Shown one piece after another: positions 26,701-35,800 of a DNA stretch of 64,000 bases. The DNA lies in NCBI GenBank assembly GCA_902168185.1, contig CABHOV010000053.1, positions 1 through 64,000 on the forward strand. Direction: 5' to 3'. Origin of the DNA: an uncultured Bacteroides sp. (GTDB lineage: Bacteria; Bacteroidota; Bacteroidia; Cytophagales; Cyclobacteriaceae). A program made the position numbers and the translations under genes. Numbering within the stretch: position 1 is the first letter of the stretch; every line of letters starts with the position of its first letter. A model generated the notes under the pieces. That model searched no databases. It saw nothing but the letters and a program-made list of their open reading frames with translations, and was not told where the DNA came from.

Positions 26701-28713
26701 TCCATAGACGGTTCGTCATTCCAAAATTCACCAAATTTTACAGGTCTTGGAAATGGTAACTATACAGTATATGTGCGGGAAAAAACATCACTGTGTACGA
26801 CCAGCCAAACTGGCGTTGTAGTGAAGTGCAACACGCCTCCGGTTGTAAGTGATAAGATCGTTAGTACAAATGAAGATACTCCTATATCCGCAGGTGTTAT
26901 TACAGGCGGAGATAACGATCCGGATGGGACAACGCTAACAGTCAACACTACTCCATTAGTCGGGCCGTCCAACGGTGTGTTGGTGATAAATCCAGATGGA
27001 ACTTACACCTATACACCGAATACAAATTATACCGGCACCGAGATTATAACATTCGAGGTTTGTGATGCAGGCACTCCATTACCATCAGCTTGTGTTTCAA
27101 AAACGCTTACTATTACAATCAATCCGGTTAACGATCCTCCGGTGGCTGTTAATGATATAGGTTCTACCAATGAAGATACACCGGTTACTATTACGGTAAC
27201 AACCAACGACACGGATATAGATGGTACTATAGATGCATCTACCGTAGATCTTGATCCCGCTACACCTGGTGTTCAGAATACTTTCTCGAATACATCTGGA
27301 AACTGGAGCGTTAATACTTCCGGTGAAGTGACGTTCACACCTGCATCGGACTTCACAGGGACAGCTACATTGAGCTATACCGTAAACGACAACAGCGGAG
27401 CTACTTCAAACGCGGCAACACTTACCATTACTGTCAATGGAGCTAACGATGCTCCGGTGGCTACAAATGATACAGGCTCTACGAATGAAGACACACCCGT
27501 TGCTGTTACAGTCACTGCCAATGATACAGATATAGATGGTACTATAGATGCTTCTACTGTAGATCTTGATCCCGCTACCCCTGGTATTCAGAATACGTTC
27601 TCGAATACATCGGGAAGCTGGAGCGTTAATACTTCCGGTGAAGTGACGTTCACACCTGCACCGAACTTCACAGGGGCAGCTACTTTAGACTATACAGTAA
27701 ACGACAACAGCGGAACGACTTCGAACGCAGCAACGCTTACCATTACTGTTAATCCAGTTAACGATGCTCCGGTGGCTGTGAATGATATAGGTTCTACCAG
27801 TGAGAATACACCCGTTACTGTTACAGTCACTGCCAATGATACAGATATAGATGGTACTATAGATGCTTCTACTGTAGATCTTGATCCTGCAACCCCTGGT
27901 GTTCAGAATACGTTCTCGAATACATCGGGAAGCTGGAGCGTTAATACTTCCGGTGAAGTAACGTTCACACCAGCATTAAACTATATTGGCACTGCCACTA
28001 TTTCCTACGTTGTTCAGGACAACGGTGGTGAGTTCTCCAATCCGGCAACAATAAGCATTGAAGTAGGTCCTTCGACTGCTGTTAATCCAGTCGCGACAAA
28101 TGATTCCATTACAACTACTGCTGGCCAGGATATCATTATGAATATTTTGAATAATGATTTGAAAGGCTCTGCTGATATCAATAATAATTCGATTGATCTT
28201 GACCCTTCGGAGCCTGGAGTGCAACATGTAATAACGCTTCCAGGTAAAGGAACTGCGACTGTTGACGCGACAGGACTTTTACATTTCGAACCTGAACCTG
28301 GGTTTACCGGGATGGTTGAATTCAATTACTCCATAAGCGATGTAAACGGTAATGAATCTAACATAGCCAAAGTAACTATATCGATACTATCAAGTCTGCC
28401 GGAAGGGGTAGTCATTCCAAATGCATTTTCTCCCAATGGCGATGGACAAAATGATCAGTTTATAATAGAAGGAGCCGAGCAACTTGGTGTAGCACTGCAT
28501 GTTTATAACCGATGGGGTAATATAGTCTATTCCAATAGCAACTATAAGAACAGTTGGGAAGGCAATACATCAAATGCTCAGGACCCTGGTAACGCTACAA
28601 AAATTTCACTCGGTACCAACGACTCAAAATTACCGGACGGCACGTACTTCTATATAGTGGAGTTTGCTGACCAGTCTAAACGATACTCAGGCTTTGTTGA
28701 ACTCAGAAGATAA
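20764..28713 (+). CDS. Giant T9SS type B secreted adhesin-like protein
   Basis: At 2,649 residues this is the largest gene here. Order: signal peptide (MMRVLLPLLFIMASLFSYSQ); a ~500-residue Gly-rich region with GGGGG runs; calcium-binding thrombospondin type 3-like repeats (~515-890, many D-x-D-x-D-G, e.g. DLDDDNDGIVD, DSDSDGLLDG). Twelve Ig-like repeats of ~85 residues follow (~915-1950), each with GTFRWYDASTGG-like and TTYYVEF.NGTC motifs, then one SprB-like unit (ALEYSIDGSSFQ...GNYTVYVRE). Three 105-residue cadherin-like units plus a diverged fourth come next (VNDAPVAVND...NEDTPVTVTV). The C-terminus is a CHU_C/gliding-type sorting domain (VIPNAFSPNGDGQNDQFIIE, YNRWGNIVY, LPDGTYFYIVEF). 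It should be exported by Sec and T9SS to the cell surface, probably for adhesion or gliding. PorP/SprF and PorE-like genes follow within a few bases. Confidence 0.93.
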   Translation: MMRVLLPLLFIMASLFSYSQPGKLGNVTISTGGSVVNTYSKITVDVPIGSSTITVNNIASDLGSLSAGDLIMLYQAQGASIQTTNDNDYGAVTSYNGAGQYEYAYVASASSNIITLACKTKQSYLASAHSQVVKVPLYDNLTINSGASIVAKRWDGNTGGITAIHVKTILKNNGEISASFSGFRGGKRDNATSTPGATVITLYRSPLMAEGGEKGESIAGYQSDYDTPGMGGRYGRGAPANGGGGGNGHNAAGGGGANGNNGNAWTGAGVMDPNPLYTAAWAFDPDYISNGNQLTNSSGGGRGGYTYAASNADAFSTSLSNSTWGGDYRDPVGGRGGRPLTANVESRIFFGGGGGTGDGNNNASNDGGDGGGIVYIITPVINGTGIISAQGMNGLNTIPTHNDAPGGGGGGGTIIVKSFAFTGQALNANGGSGGNHLITGNESEGCGGGGGGGFIAVPTSATGSCGVSNSYTYIYGTNGLSTSSSVTEFPPNGGTWGAIGQNDVPVSPYFLPYTLTCIIDEDVDNVDDRAADLDDDNDGIVDIAEGVNGVDPSADADNDYAPNYADPSFLPYLDSNCDGINDYFDFDLDSQPDFIDLDSDNDGITDCREAGGRDANGDGIIDNFVDTDANGLSDQLGAGLQLVDLDGDGHYAFRDRDSDGDGIYDIIEAGGIDTDTNGILDAFADTDKDGYGNTVDPTTNRLALNASNASGNSPLNVTDTDLDGRGNFEDIDSDNDGISDNVEGQSTAGYRSPVALDSDGDGIANIYDITNGGIPITLSNTDGTDAPDYIDTDSDNDGVQDAIEGNDANSDGNASPVLPVVGDSDSDGLLDGYDLIAGANNTVVGMNGSGSSSPLQDTDGDLIRDWRDTDDDNDCIVTSSSGANGENANSNTIWGDDFTQSGSPIPNYLFPINNVVVNGANRCGAGVITLSASSPASGIFKWYDAAVGGNLLRTSGTVSADNFTTPSLSTSTTYYVEFDNGTCLSKRKAVTATIINSSNAPSVISASRCGPGSVALNASTGSTGTFNWYDASTGGNLLQTTASSSTSTFTTPALSANATYYVEFSNGSCTSGRASVTATVTTLPIVTTTSGSTCGNSTVTLSASAATTGTFNWYTASTGGTLLSTSSGTNSSSYTTSALTSSETYYVEFNDGTCTSARTSVTANVSSALAAPSTTGSTICSAGSTSLTASYASAGTFRWYSASSGGSAIQTDDAVTTSTFTTPSLASSTDYYVEYSNGTCTTVRTKVTATVLSSSVTAISSNRCGTGSVTLGAESTTGGTFKWYSAASGGTLLATSGANVKASSYSTPSISATTTYYVEFSSSSPACTAPRVAVTATVAPAVTVNVTNTTVCSPGTVTISASTTTSGTFRWYTSSTGGTLLQTTSSATTSSYTTPYISATTDYYVEFDQGACVTSRTPVRAGIVNTTDISVTDATGCGTGTRALLAASSIAGTFKWYTSSSGGAAISTSGAGVNAHTFTTPSISSTTTYYVELVTASPACTSERVPVVATVLPTASAPTAITGSRCGPGSVTIAASSSVAGIIRWYDASAGGNLLQTDNTSTLSTYKTPSITTNTTYYAEFSNGFCTSSRTAVLASVNTGVAPLPPTATGNSRCGEGTVTLNASSSTSGTFRWYTASSGGTLLQTSINSTTSIYTTPSISASTTYYVEFDDGTCLSSGRSAVTATINSLPAAPVASAVDRCGSGTVSLTATAPTSGTFRWYDAPAGGTLLSTTTSSSTSLYSPTVTSSTIYYVEFDNGTCTSTSRTAVAVTVYILPSAPTGTGGSVCGSGSVLLQASTNNTGTFRWYDASTAGNLLFTSSGSSVSSFITPVISSNTNYYVEFDNGTCTSSRTTVVASVIASPATPTVTAGSSCGAGTVSLGAASSVSGTIRWYTASSGGSLLQADAGTTISTFVTPALSATQTYYVEFYNGTCASTRVAVVATIPARPSIASVTPGCSGIAGNGTVSISASIPSGALEYSIDGSSFQNSPNFTGLGNGNYTVYVREKTSLCTTSQTGVVVKCNTPPVVSDKIVSTNEDTPISAGVITGGDNDPDGTTLTVNTTPLVGPSNGVLVINPDGTYTYTPNTNYTGTEIITFEVCDAGTPLPSACVSKTLTITINPVNDPPVAVNDIGSTNEDTPVTITVTTNDTDIDGTIDASTVDLDPATPGVQNTFSNTSGNWSVNTSGEVTFTPASDFTGTATLSYTVNDNSGATSNAATLTITVNGANDAPVATNDTGSTNEDTPVAVTVTANDTDIDGTIDASTVDLDPATPGIQNTFSNTSGSWSVNTSGEVTFTPAPNFTGAATLDYTVNDNSGTTSNAATLTITVNPVNDAPVAVNDIGSTSENTPVTVTVTANDTDIDGTIDASTVDLDPATPGVQNTFSNTSGSWSVNTSGEVTFTPALNYIGTATISYVVQDNGGEFSNPATISIEVGPSTAVNPVATNDSITTTAGQDIIMNILNNDLKGSADINNNSIDLDPSEPGVQHVITLPGKGTATVDATGLLHFEPEPGFTGMVEFNYSISDVNGNESNIAKVTISILSSLPEGVVIPNAFSPNGDGQNDQFIIEGAEQLGVALHVYNRWGNIVYSNSNYKNSWEGNTSNAQDPGNATKISLGTNDSKLPDGTYFYIVEFADQSKRYSGFVELRR
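27121..28065 (+). repeat. Three tandem 315-bp repeats inside the adhesin gene
   Basis: Units begin at 27121, 27436 and 27751 with AATCCGGTTAACGATCC-like sequence and have a period of exactly 315 bases (105 residues). Corresponding sites, such as GATATAGATGGTACTATAG at 27214, 27529 and 27844, are nearly identical. Copies two and three share long exact stretches, including in silent positions, which implies recent duplication or gene conversion. Confidence 0.9.
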
Positions 28714-28717
28714 TACA

Positions 28718-29623
28718 ATGAGAAAAAAGATATATACATTCATAATTGGAAGCCTGATCAGTTTCGGAGCATTCGCGCAGCAGGATGCCATGTACTCACA
28801 ATATATGTTCAATATGCTTTCTGTCAACCCGGCCTACGCAGGTAGCCGTGATGTGATAAGTATAACAGCACTTAGGCGTTGGCAATGGGTGGGAGTGGAG
28901 GGTGCGCCCAAGACGACCACCATTACCGCTGATCTTCCTGTTTGGCATGAACGAATAGGACTTGGAATTTCGGCAGTCAATGATCAGATCGGAATCACAA
29001 AAAACAACTCTCTATATACCAGCTATTCCTATAGGATTCAGTTCCCGAGGGGAAGCACACTGGCCTTCGGTCTTCAGGCGGGTTTTACCAATATGAGGGC
29101 GAACTTCTTATCGTTGAAAACCACAACTTCCGGAGATCAGGTTTTTATGCAGAACGTTAATGAGTGGCTGCCAAATTTTGGTGCAGGTATATATTATAGT
29201 ACAGATAAATTTTACTTGGGATTCGCTTCTCCTCATCTGATTAACAATACGATCATCGAAGGTACGGAGTCTGTTCAGAAGCAGCATTATTTTGTAATGA
29301 CAGGGTATGTGTTCCATACCTCTGAGGTTGTTGCATTGAAGCCATCGATTTTATTAAAATATGTTCAAGGCGCACCATTAGAAGCCGACCTTAATATCAA
29401 TGCATGGTTTTATGATCGCGTTGCTATAGGAGCGTCCTATAGAACAGGCGATGCCGTAGTAGGTTTAGCAGAATTTCAAATCAATCAGCAATTGAGGTTT
29501 GGCTACGCTTACGATATGACCTTGACACGACTGAAAGGTTATAGTCATGGAAGCCATGAAATTATGGTTCGCTATGAATTTGGATCGTCTAAGAAAAAAA
29601 TCCTTACACCACGTTACTTCTAA
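28718..29623 (+). CDS. PorP/SprF-family type IX secretion system membrane protein
   Basis: The 301-residue protein begins at ATG 28718, four bases after the adhesin stop; an earlier ATG at 28664 lies inside the adhesin and would precede the signal peptide (MRKKIYTFIIGSLISFGAFAQ). The mature start QDAMYSQYMFNMLSVNPAYAGSRD is the family hallmark, followed by alternating beta strands of an outer-membrane barrel ending in MVRYEFG and a short basic tail. PorP/SprF proteins are partners of individual CHU_C (type B) substrates and may anchor or help export them. The immediate coupling to the giant substrate supports a dedicated pair. Confidence 0.94.
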   Translation: MRKKIYTFIIGSLISFGAFAQQDAMYSQYMFNMLSVNPAYAGSRDVISITALRRWQWVGVEGAPKTTTITADLPVWHERIGLGISAVNDQIGITKNNSLYTSYSYRIQFPRGSTLAFGLQAGFTNMRANFLSLKTTTSGDQVFMQNVNEWLPNFGAGIYYSTDKFYLGFASPHLINNTIIEGTESVQKQHYFVMTGYVFHTSEVVALKPSILLKYVQGAPLEADLNINAWFYDRVAIGASYRTGDAVVGLAEFQINQQLRFGYAYDMTLTRLKGYSHGSHEIMVRYEFGSSKKKILTPRYF

Positions 29624-29628
29624 ATGCA

Positions 29629-31803
29629 ATGACCAGTTTTTATAAAGGTTCTGTAATTTTCTTCACTCTGTTTTTTGTGATCGGAAAATTTAATGCAAGT
29701 GGTCAGGTTTCTTTTACAATAAAAGAAGCCGACCGATTTTATGAGAATTACCACTATACCTCGGCTATTCCATTGTACGAAAGTTGGTTGAAAAAGCATC
29801 CTCATGATATACCTGTGATCGAAAAACTTGCAGATTCATATTCAAAAGTCAATGACTCTGGCAATGAAGAACGATTGTATAAAAAGCTAATTGACGAAAA
29901 ACCTGCAGACAAGAACGGGCTATTAAAATACGCATCGGCCCTGGCAAAAAATGGGAAGTATGAGCAGTCGATACAGTACTTCCGATTGTTTAGTGAAAAT
30001 GGAGGTGACACTCGTGGAGTGCGCTATGTGGAGGCCCTTGGTAATCTTGACAGATTGTACAAAGACTCTTCAAGTATAATTGTCAAACCTTTGATTGTTA
30101 ATTCACGACATGATGATTTTTCTCCTGCTTTTTATAAGGAGGGTATCTTATTTTGCTCAGACCGTGTGTCTGGAAAAAAAGCAACAAAAACTTTTGATTG
30201 GAATCAGAGTGCGTATCTTGATATATACTATCTGAAGGACACTACGGATGTTTTCAATGCGAGTGAAAAATCTGCAGAAGAACACAAGCAAAAGAAAGCT
30301 TTTGTAGCCCCTGCAACACATAGTGATCATACCTATCAAACCAGTAACGATACACGAACGCTGGGTTACTTAAACAGACCTGCACATAACGACTCGTTGC
30401 AACTGGATGGTATCCGCGTTGTTAAATTCAGCAGTGCTATAAACACTAAATATCACGAAGGGCCATTGGTGTTCTTCAATGGAGAAGACTCTTTAATTTT
30501 TACACGAAATAATTATTATAGGAGTAAATATAAGACAGACGATGAAGGTATAAACAAGCTTAAGCTATTTACGGCAACACGTGCAGGCGAAACATGGTCG
30601 GTGAAAGATTTTCCGTATAACAGCGACAGCTACTCAGTTGGTCATCCGGCCTTAAGCCCTGACAATAAAATTCTGTTTTTTGCTTCAGACATGCCAGGTG
30701 GTAAAGGCGGTACTGATATTTGGTATTGCAACTGGAGCCCAGGGGGTTGGAGTAAACCTCAAAATTTGTCAAAAGTAAATACGGAAGGCCAGGAGATGTT
30801 CCCTTTTGTTGACGCGCAAGGTAACCTATATCTGGCTTCCGATGGTTGGGGCGGTCTTGGTGGTTTGGATGTTTTTTATGCAAGGAATTCTCAGCATGGC
30901 TTTGAAGTTCCCCGCAATGTCGGCTATCCTATAAATTCAAGTAAAGATGATTTTGGATTAATTGTTAAGGATGACGGTAGAACCGGATACTTTTCGTCCG
31001 GAAGAAACTGGAATAAGACATTAGATGACATCTATTATTTTAATTCAAAAACAGTAATTGTTAAATCGTATTTCCTGAAAGGTATAGCGAAAGAAGATTC
31101 AACCAATGTGATATTACCACAGACAACCATTACTCTTTTAAACGAGAAGGAAGAGCAGATAGCAGTTGTAGAAACTGGCGAAGACGGAAGTTTTTCGTTT
31201 TCCGTGGAGCCTAATGAGAAGTATCACTTAAAGGCTGAAAAGGATAATTACATTCCCTACGCAAAATCTGTCTCCACTGACGGGATCGAGCCTGATAAGC
31301 CAACACAGGTTGATGCAATTCTTTCCAGGAAAGATTTAACGCCAACTTCTGCTCCACTCGCTGAGAACAAGATGAGCAAAGTTCCGGATGGTACGGATTT
31401 GAAAAAGACGCCAGGCGATCAACATGCGGATACACAAAAGCTTCTAAATGTTAACCCAATTTATTTTGACCTTGGTAAGTCAGACATACGCCCCGATGCA
31501 GCAAGAGAACTTGATAAAGTAGTTGCTGTGATGATGCAGAATCCAGAGATAAAAATAGAACTTGGTTCTCACACGGATGCCAGAGGGAGTGATGCTTTTA
31601 ACTTATCTCTGTCAGACAGAAGAGCAAAGGCTTCCGCAAACTATATTATCTCGAAAGGTATTTCTTCTGATCGTATTTATGGAAAAGGATATGGTGAGTT
31701 AAAGTTGGTGAATGGCTGTGCGGATAATGTGAAGTGTTCGGAAGCTGAACATCAACTCAACAGGAGGACAGAATTCATTGTTGTCAGTATTTCCGATCGA
31801 TAG
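29629..31803 (+). CDS. PorE-like OmpA-family protein (TPR, beta-propeller, OmpA)
   Basis: The 724-residue protein starts 5 bases after the PorP gene. Order: signal peptide (to SGQ, ~25); TPR repeats (~28-115, ADRFYENYHYTSAIPLYESWL); a PD40/WD40-type propeller (~150-470, HPALSPDNKILFFASDMPGGKGGTDIWY, LYLASDGWGGLGGLDVFYA); a carboxypeptidase-regulatory beta-sandwich (~480-565); and an OmpA peptidoglycan-binding domain (~615-724, IYFDLGKSDIRPDAARELDKV, GSHTDARGSDAFNLSLSDRRA, GYGELKLVNGC). This is the architecture of Porphyromonas PorE, which links the T9SS outer-membrane complex to peptidoglycan. The protein may be the core PorE or one of several paralogues paired with adhesin loci; the latter seems likelier given the context. 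Confidence 0.9.
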   Translation: MTSFYKGSVIFFTLFFVIGKFNASGQVSFTIKEADRFYENYHYTSAIPLYESWLKKHPHDIPVIEKLADSYSKVNDSGNEERLYKKLIDEKPADKNGLLKYASALAKNGKYEQSIQYFRLFSENGGDTRGVRYVEALGNLDRLYKDSSSIIVKPLIVNSRHDDFSPAFYKEGILFCSDRVSGKKATKTFDWNQSAYLDIYYLKDTTDVFNASEKSAEEHKQKKAFVAPATHSDHTYQTSNDTRTLGYLNRPAHNDSLQLDGIRVVKFSSAINTKYHEGPLVFFNGEDSLIFTRNNYYRSKYKTDDEGINKLKLFTATRAGETWSVKDFPYNSDSYSVGHPALSPDNKILFFASDMPGGKGGTDIWYCNWSPGGWSKPQNLSKVNTEGQEMFPFVDAQGNLYLASDGWGGLGGLDVFYARNSQHGFEVPRNVGYPINSSKDDFGLIVKDDGRTGYFSSGRNWNKTLDDIYYFNSKTVIVKSYFLKGIAKEDSTNVILPQTTITLLNEKEEQIAVVETGEDGSFSFSVEPNEKYHLKAEKDNYIPYAKSVSTDGIEPDKPTQVDAILSRKDLTPTSAPLAENKMSKVPDGTDLKKTPGDQHADTQKLLNVNPIYFDLGKSDIRPDAARELDKVVAVMMQNPEIKIELGSHTDARGSDAFNLSLSDRRAKASANYIISKGISSDRIYGKGYGELKLVNGCADNVKCSEAEHQLNRRTEFIVVSISDR

Positions 31804-31892
31804 CCGAATCGAACTTCTTACTTAGATTTTGTCGCGTATTTTTGATCGAGTTCATTACTGCACATAGAAAAAAAATCCTATTTTGAAGCTAT

Positions 31893-32486
31893 ATGAATAA
31901 TGATGACAGAGTCGCTAAGCTGGTAGACAGGTGGGCGATGCGATTGGAGGGGAATGTGCTGGAAGGGCTAGCACAACTCAATGAAGCCTACAAAGACGAT
32001 AGGACGATGGCCAAGGCACTGATGTCCATTATTGCATTGCAATATCCACAGTTTAGCGACACAATAACCAGCTATTTAAAGATTCATTTTTATATAGCCG
32101 AAAAGGACAATACTAAAAGTAATGATGCGGTTCCATTTGATTTCGTAAAGAAGCTTATATATACCCAGTTAACTACAGTTTCTCTTTTACTTAAACTTGG
32201 TGAGAATATAGAAGCCAAGGAGCGGGTGGAAGAAATTATTGAACATTTATGCGACTTTGTTCACGAGCTGGAGATTGCTGCACCGAAAGGTGAAACACAA
32301 GAATGGCAAGAACTTTCAGCGAGTATACACAAGTCGATTAAGACATCTGAAAAACATCTTGATCGTTTCGGTGATTTTGTCATGGTAGCAAACCAGGACA
32401 AGTTACTCAAAGAGATGATGGCCTTTAAAAAGACGCTGGCAGTTTTAGAGGAGCAGCTTCAGGATTTTATTGTGTATAAATTTTAG
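31893..32486 (+). CDS. Helical cytoplasmic protein of unknown function
   Basis: The 197-residue protein has no signal peptide or membrane segment and is mostly predicted helix with heptad-like patterns (LVDRWAMRLEGNVLEGLAQL, ENIEAKERVEEIIEHLCDFVHELE, LKEMMAFKKTLAVLEEQLQDF). It begins 89 bases after the PorE-like gene. I do not recognise a family and do not assign a function. Confidence 0.65.
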   Translation: MNNDDRVAKLVDRWAMRLEGNVLEGLAQLNEAYKDDRTMAKALMSIIALQYPQFSDTITSYLKIHFYIAEKDNTKSNDAVPFDFVKKLIYTQLTTVSLLLKLGENIEAKERVEEIIEHLCDFVHELEIAAPKGETQEWQELSASIHKSIKTSEKHLDRFGDFVMVANQDKLLKEMMAFKKTLAVLEEQLQDFIVYKF

Positions 32487-32887
32487 AGACTACTTTGGAT
32501 TGCTGTTATAGCCGGGTAAGAGAAATCCATTATTGATATCGCCTAAGTACTATATATAAAATATTGTGACTTAGAGTCATGGATATCACCTGCGTATATA
32601 GTCATTGTTAGAAAGTTACATACTATTACTTATGTGATGGAAGTATAAATTGTGCCTCGCTACGAGATTTCTTTTTTTTAAGAATGTTCATAGCGAGAGC
32701 CAATTGGCTGTTGGTAACGATTTTATAGTAGACCTAAATTCATTTGAATGATATATTTAGTCCGCTTGGTTTGCTGTGCAACGGAACCAATCAACAAATG
32801 TTCCGCCAAAATCTAGTAGAATGGTAAATGTATTCAAAAGCCGACTTCATTTTTAAAACTTTGAAATCGCCAAGATTACTGTGTGGA
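32487..32887. other. Intergenic spacer, nothing recognised
   Basis: This 400-base AT-rich stretch lies between two genes that converge on it. No open frame with coding character and no clear terminator hairpin is seen. A few TATATA runs occur, as in many spacers here. Confidence 0.5.
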
Positions 32888-35800
32888 TTATTTTTCAACG
32901 ATGATTTTGTGAACGGTGGTTCCCGATTGCTGTTGTACTTCCATTAGATATATACCAGAAGGAAGTGAAGTCATATCGAGGGTAAGTCCATGTTCCGAAG
33001 TTTTTATCGGGACGTTCATCAGGTACCCTATTTCATTTTGTATTGCAACGGAAGCTATAGCATCACCATTCACTTCAATGAACACATAATTTGACGTTGG
33101 ATTAGGGTAAACAATTATTGCTTGGTCAACGCCTTCAATGAAGCAGGGCTTTGAATTCGTACTCATTCCATCAAAATCTACTTGCTTGAGTCGGTAATAC
33201 GAACTTCCAACAAACGGCAGTTCATCGGTATATATATAGTCATGCCGGTGCATAGAAGTACCCGCTGCCTTTACAGTACCGATAGCCTCGAAGTACTTTC
33301 CTCCTTTCGAACGTTCTACCAGGAAGTAGTCACTATTGATTTCATTGGCAGTTGCCCATTGTAACACGACCTTGTTCTCGCCGTTTCGTTTACCTGTAAA
33401 ATTTAACAAAGTAACGGGCAGCGGATTTGCGCCTGTACCGGACGAAAGTGCAAAGGGACTAAAAGATGTTACAGCAGCACTCGTGATAACAGTACCTACA
33501 CTCGTGGTCCCGGTAGTGCCACCATTACCCTGGTCTTTCCAACGCGCCAGCCCTATATCCCAACGGGCCACACGCAAGGCGGGCAGATCGTTCACTACTC
33601 CACTGTTGCTGTCCCAACTTAGCGTTACATTCACAGCAGATGTTCCTCCGGTACGATTCAATATCCAATACTCCGCACCACTCACGTGATCGATCGAAGC
33701 ATCGCGTTGTGCATTGGGGTATATCACGATTGGATTGCTATGAAAATATTGTGCAGTAAAATGATCGGTTGCTACTGCCGGAGCTGAAATTGCGATCGGG
33801 CGATAACGGCCATTATCTCCTACCGGGAATGTAAAAGCTGTATTGCCTACCTTTCGTATATCCCCATCGATATGGCTGGTAGCACTAGCACCGGTAACGC
33901 TAGCACCGTTTAAAATTTCCAGTATACCATTCTGGTATACTATACCATTGGTTAGCGTAAGTTGATTGCTCACCTGCTGTGTCCCCGAAGATATTGTAAT
34001 GTTGTTGGTTTTGTTGATCACCAGGTTATAGAACGTTTGCGCAAAAGCGCTGCTGATTGTACTCGCTGCATTCGTTCCCGTAAATTCAACGGTACCGCTA
34101 TTGGCTGTAAAGCCCCCGTTGTTAGACCAGCTTCCGTATACTTGCAGGTTAAAGCTTGAACCCGTAGTCAATGTTGCAGCAGCTATAGCCGAGTTGTAGG
34201 TGCCTGAAGCAACTGCTGCGTCTATAGTGAGTCCACGACATATAGCACCAGCACCTGAGATAACCGGCATATTGCGGGGACCTGCTGCGGGTATTTTTAC
34301 ATCTATGGATGATGTAGGTATAGCGCCACACCAGTTGCCCGCTGTAAACCAATCAGTACTTACTGCACCTGTCCATATCGATTCGGACGCAGCATGCGTT
34401 ACTGGTGTAAATTGTACGCTCAGAAATGCTGTTCCACCGCCCTGCTGTAAACGTACTTCTACCTGCGATGTACTCTCCAATACACCGGTCCAAAGTGTGC
34501 CGTGTACATCGCAGCAACCGTTGTGCTGTGCTACCTGTGTACCATTGATGAGCAAGGTAACATTATCATCGTGTGCCGGTATACTGATCTGATATATACC
34601 ACAGGTAAAACCGGAACGTTTAAAGCTCAAATTATAATTAGAAACTCCGAGTGCACATCCCTGGTAAGCGGTTCCATTGGTAGCATTGGCCGTTGAGGGC
34701 GCTGCATTGTTTGCCCAGCGCGTGGTCGTATTGAAATCATAGCCACTCGCTCCCGATCCGTTCTCGGTATAGTATCCGGAATAATTTGTTCCTATGACAG
34801 TTGAGTTGAATGCGTATACATTCCACGTGTTGACAGGATATGTATTGACTGCAGGCAGCGGAGTAATAGTGATAGTGCTGAAGGCATCAAGTGTATTGCA
34901 GTTGTTGTTTCCGGTTACGGTATACGTAGTGGTAACAGTGGGGCTGGCGGTTACCTGAAAACCGGATGTTGCACTTAAACCACCGGATGCGCCTGTACTG
35001 GATGACCATGTATAGGAGCTGGCACCGCTGGCCGTTAATGTAAAAGGTGTACCCGGGCAATAGGTAGAACTTGTCGTTGGCGTTACGCTTGTATTGGCCA
35101 GTGGATTGATCGTAACCGGAACAAAGTTAGTAATGGTACATCCAGTTTTGGCAGCATCTGTTAAAGTAACAATATAGTTATCCGTTACCAGCGGTGATAT
35201 ACTTGTACTGGCGCTGGATGGCGTTGCAATTGTTCCGTGTTAGCAACATTACCAGGCGTCCAGCTAAAGGTAGCTCCGCTAATAGAAGATGTAGCGGTAA
35301 CGGTTGTACTGGTGCCCGCACAAACTGTAATGGGCGTGTTGACCGACAATGGTATAGTAGCAGAGGGTGTCATGGAAAATTGCAAACTTGCCGGGCCGGT
35401 AAAGTTGATCAGGCGCAACTCGATTGTGCTGGTGGGCCCTATAAATCCCGTCCATACGTTGATATGTGCATCGCCCCATCCGTTGTGCTGGTATACCTGT
35501 ACACCGTCAATATATAGTGTTACATTATCGTCATGGTACGGTATATCGATCTGATAATATCCGCAAGGTATATTGGTTCGTTTGAAGCTCATGGAGTAAT
35601 TTGTAATTGGTACGGAACACCCTGTATAGGCTATACCGGAAGAGGCGTTTGCACCCGAGGGACCACTGGCATCCGTCCAGCGACTCGTTGTATTAAAGTT
35701 CAGGTTGTCCTCGGTATAGTATCCGTAGTAATCACCGAATGAGGTTCCGTTGAAGGTATATACATTCCAGGTACCATTACCAAATCCACTCGGCGTTGGC

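Noticed and set aside
23500-27000. Regular repeats that might suggest a CRISPR array
   Set aside because: They are coding repeats of ~255 bases in one continuous frame (Ig-like units), with no short identical repeats or unique spacers. No CRISPR array is visible in the window.
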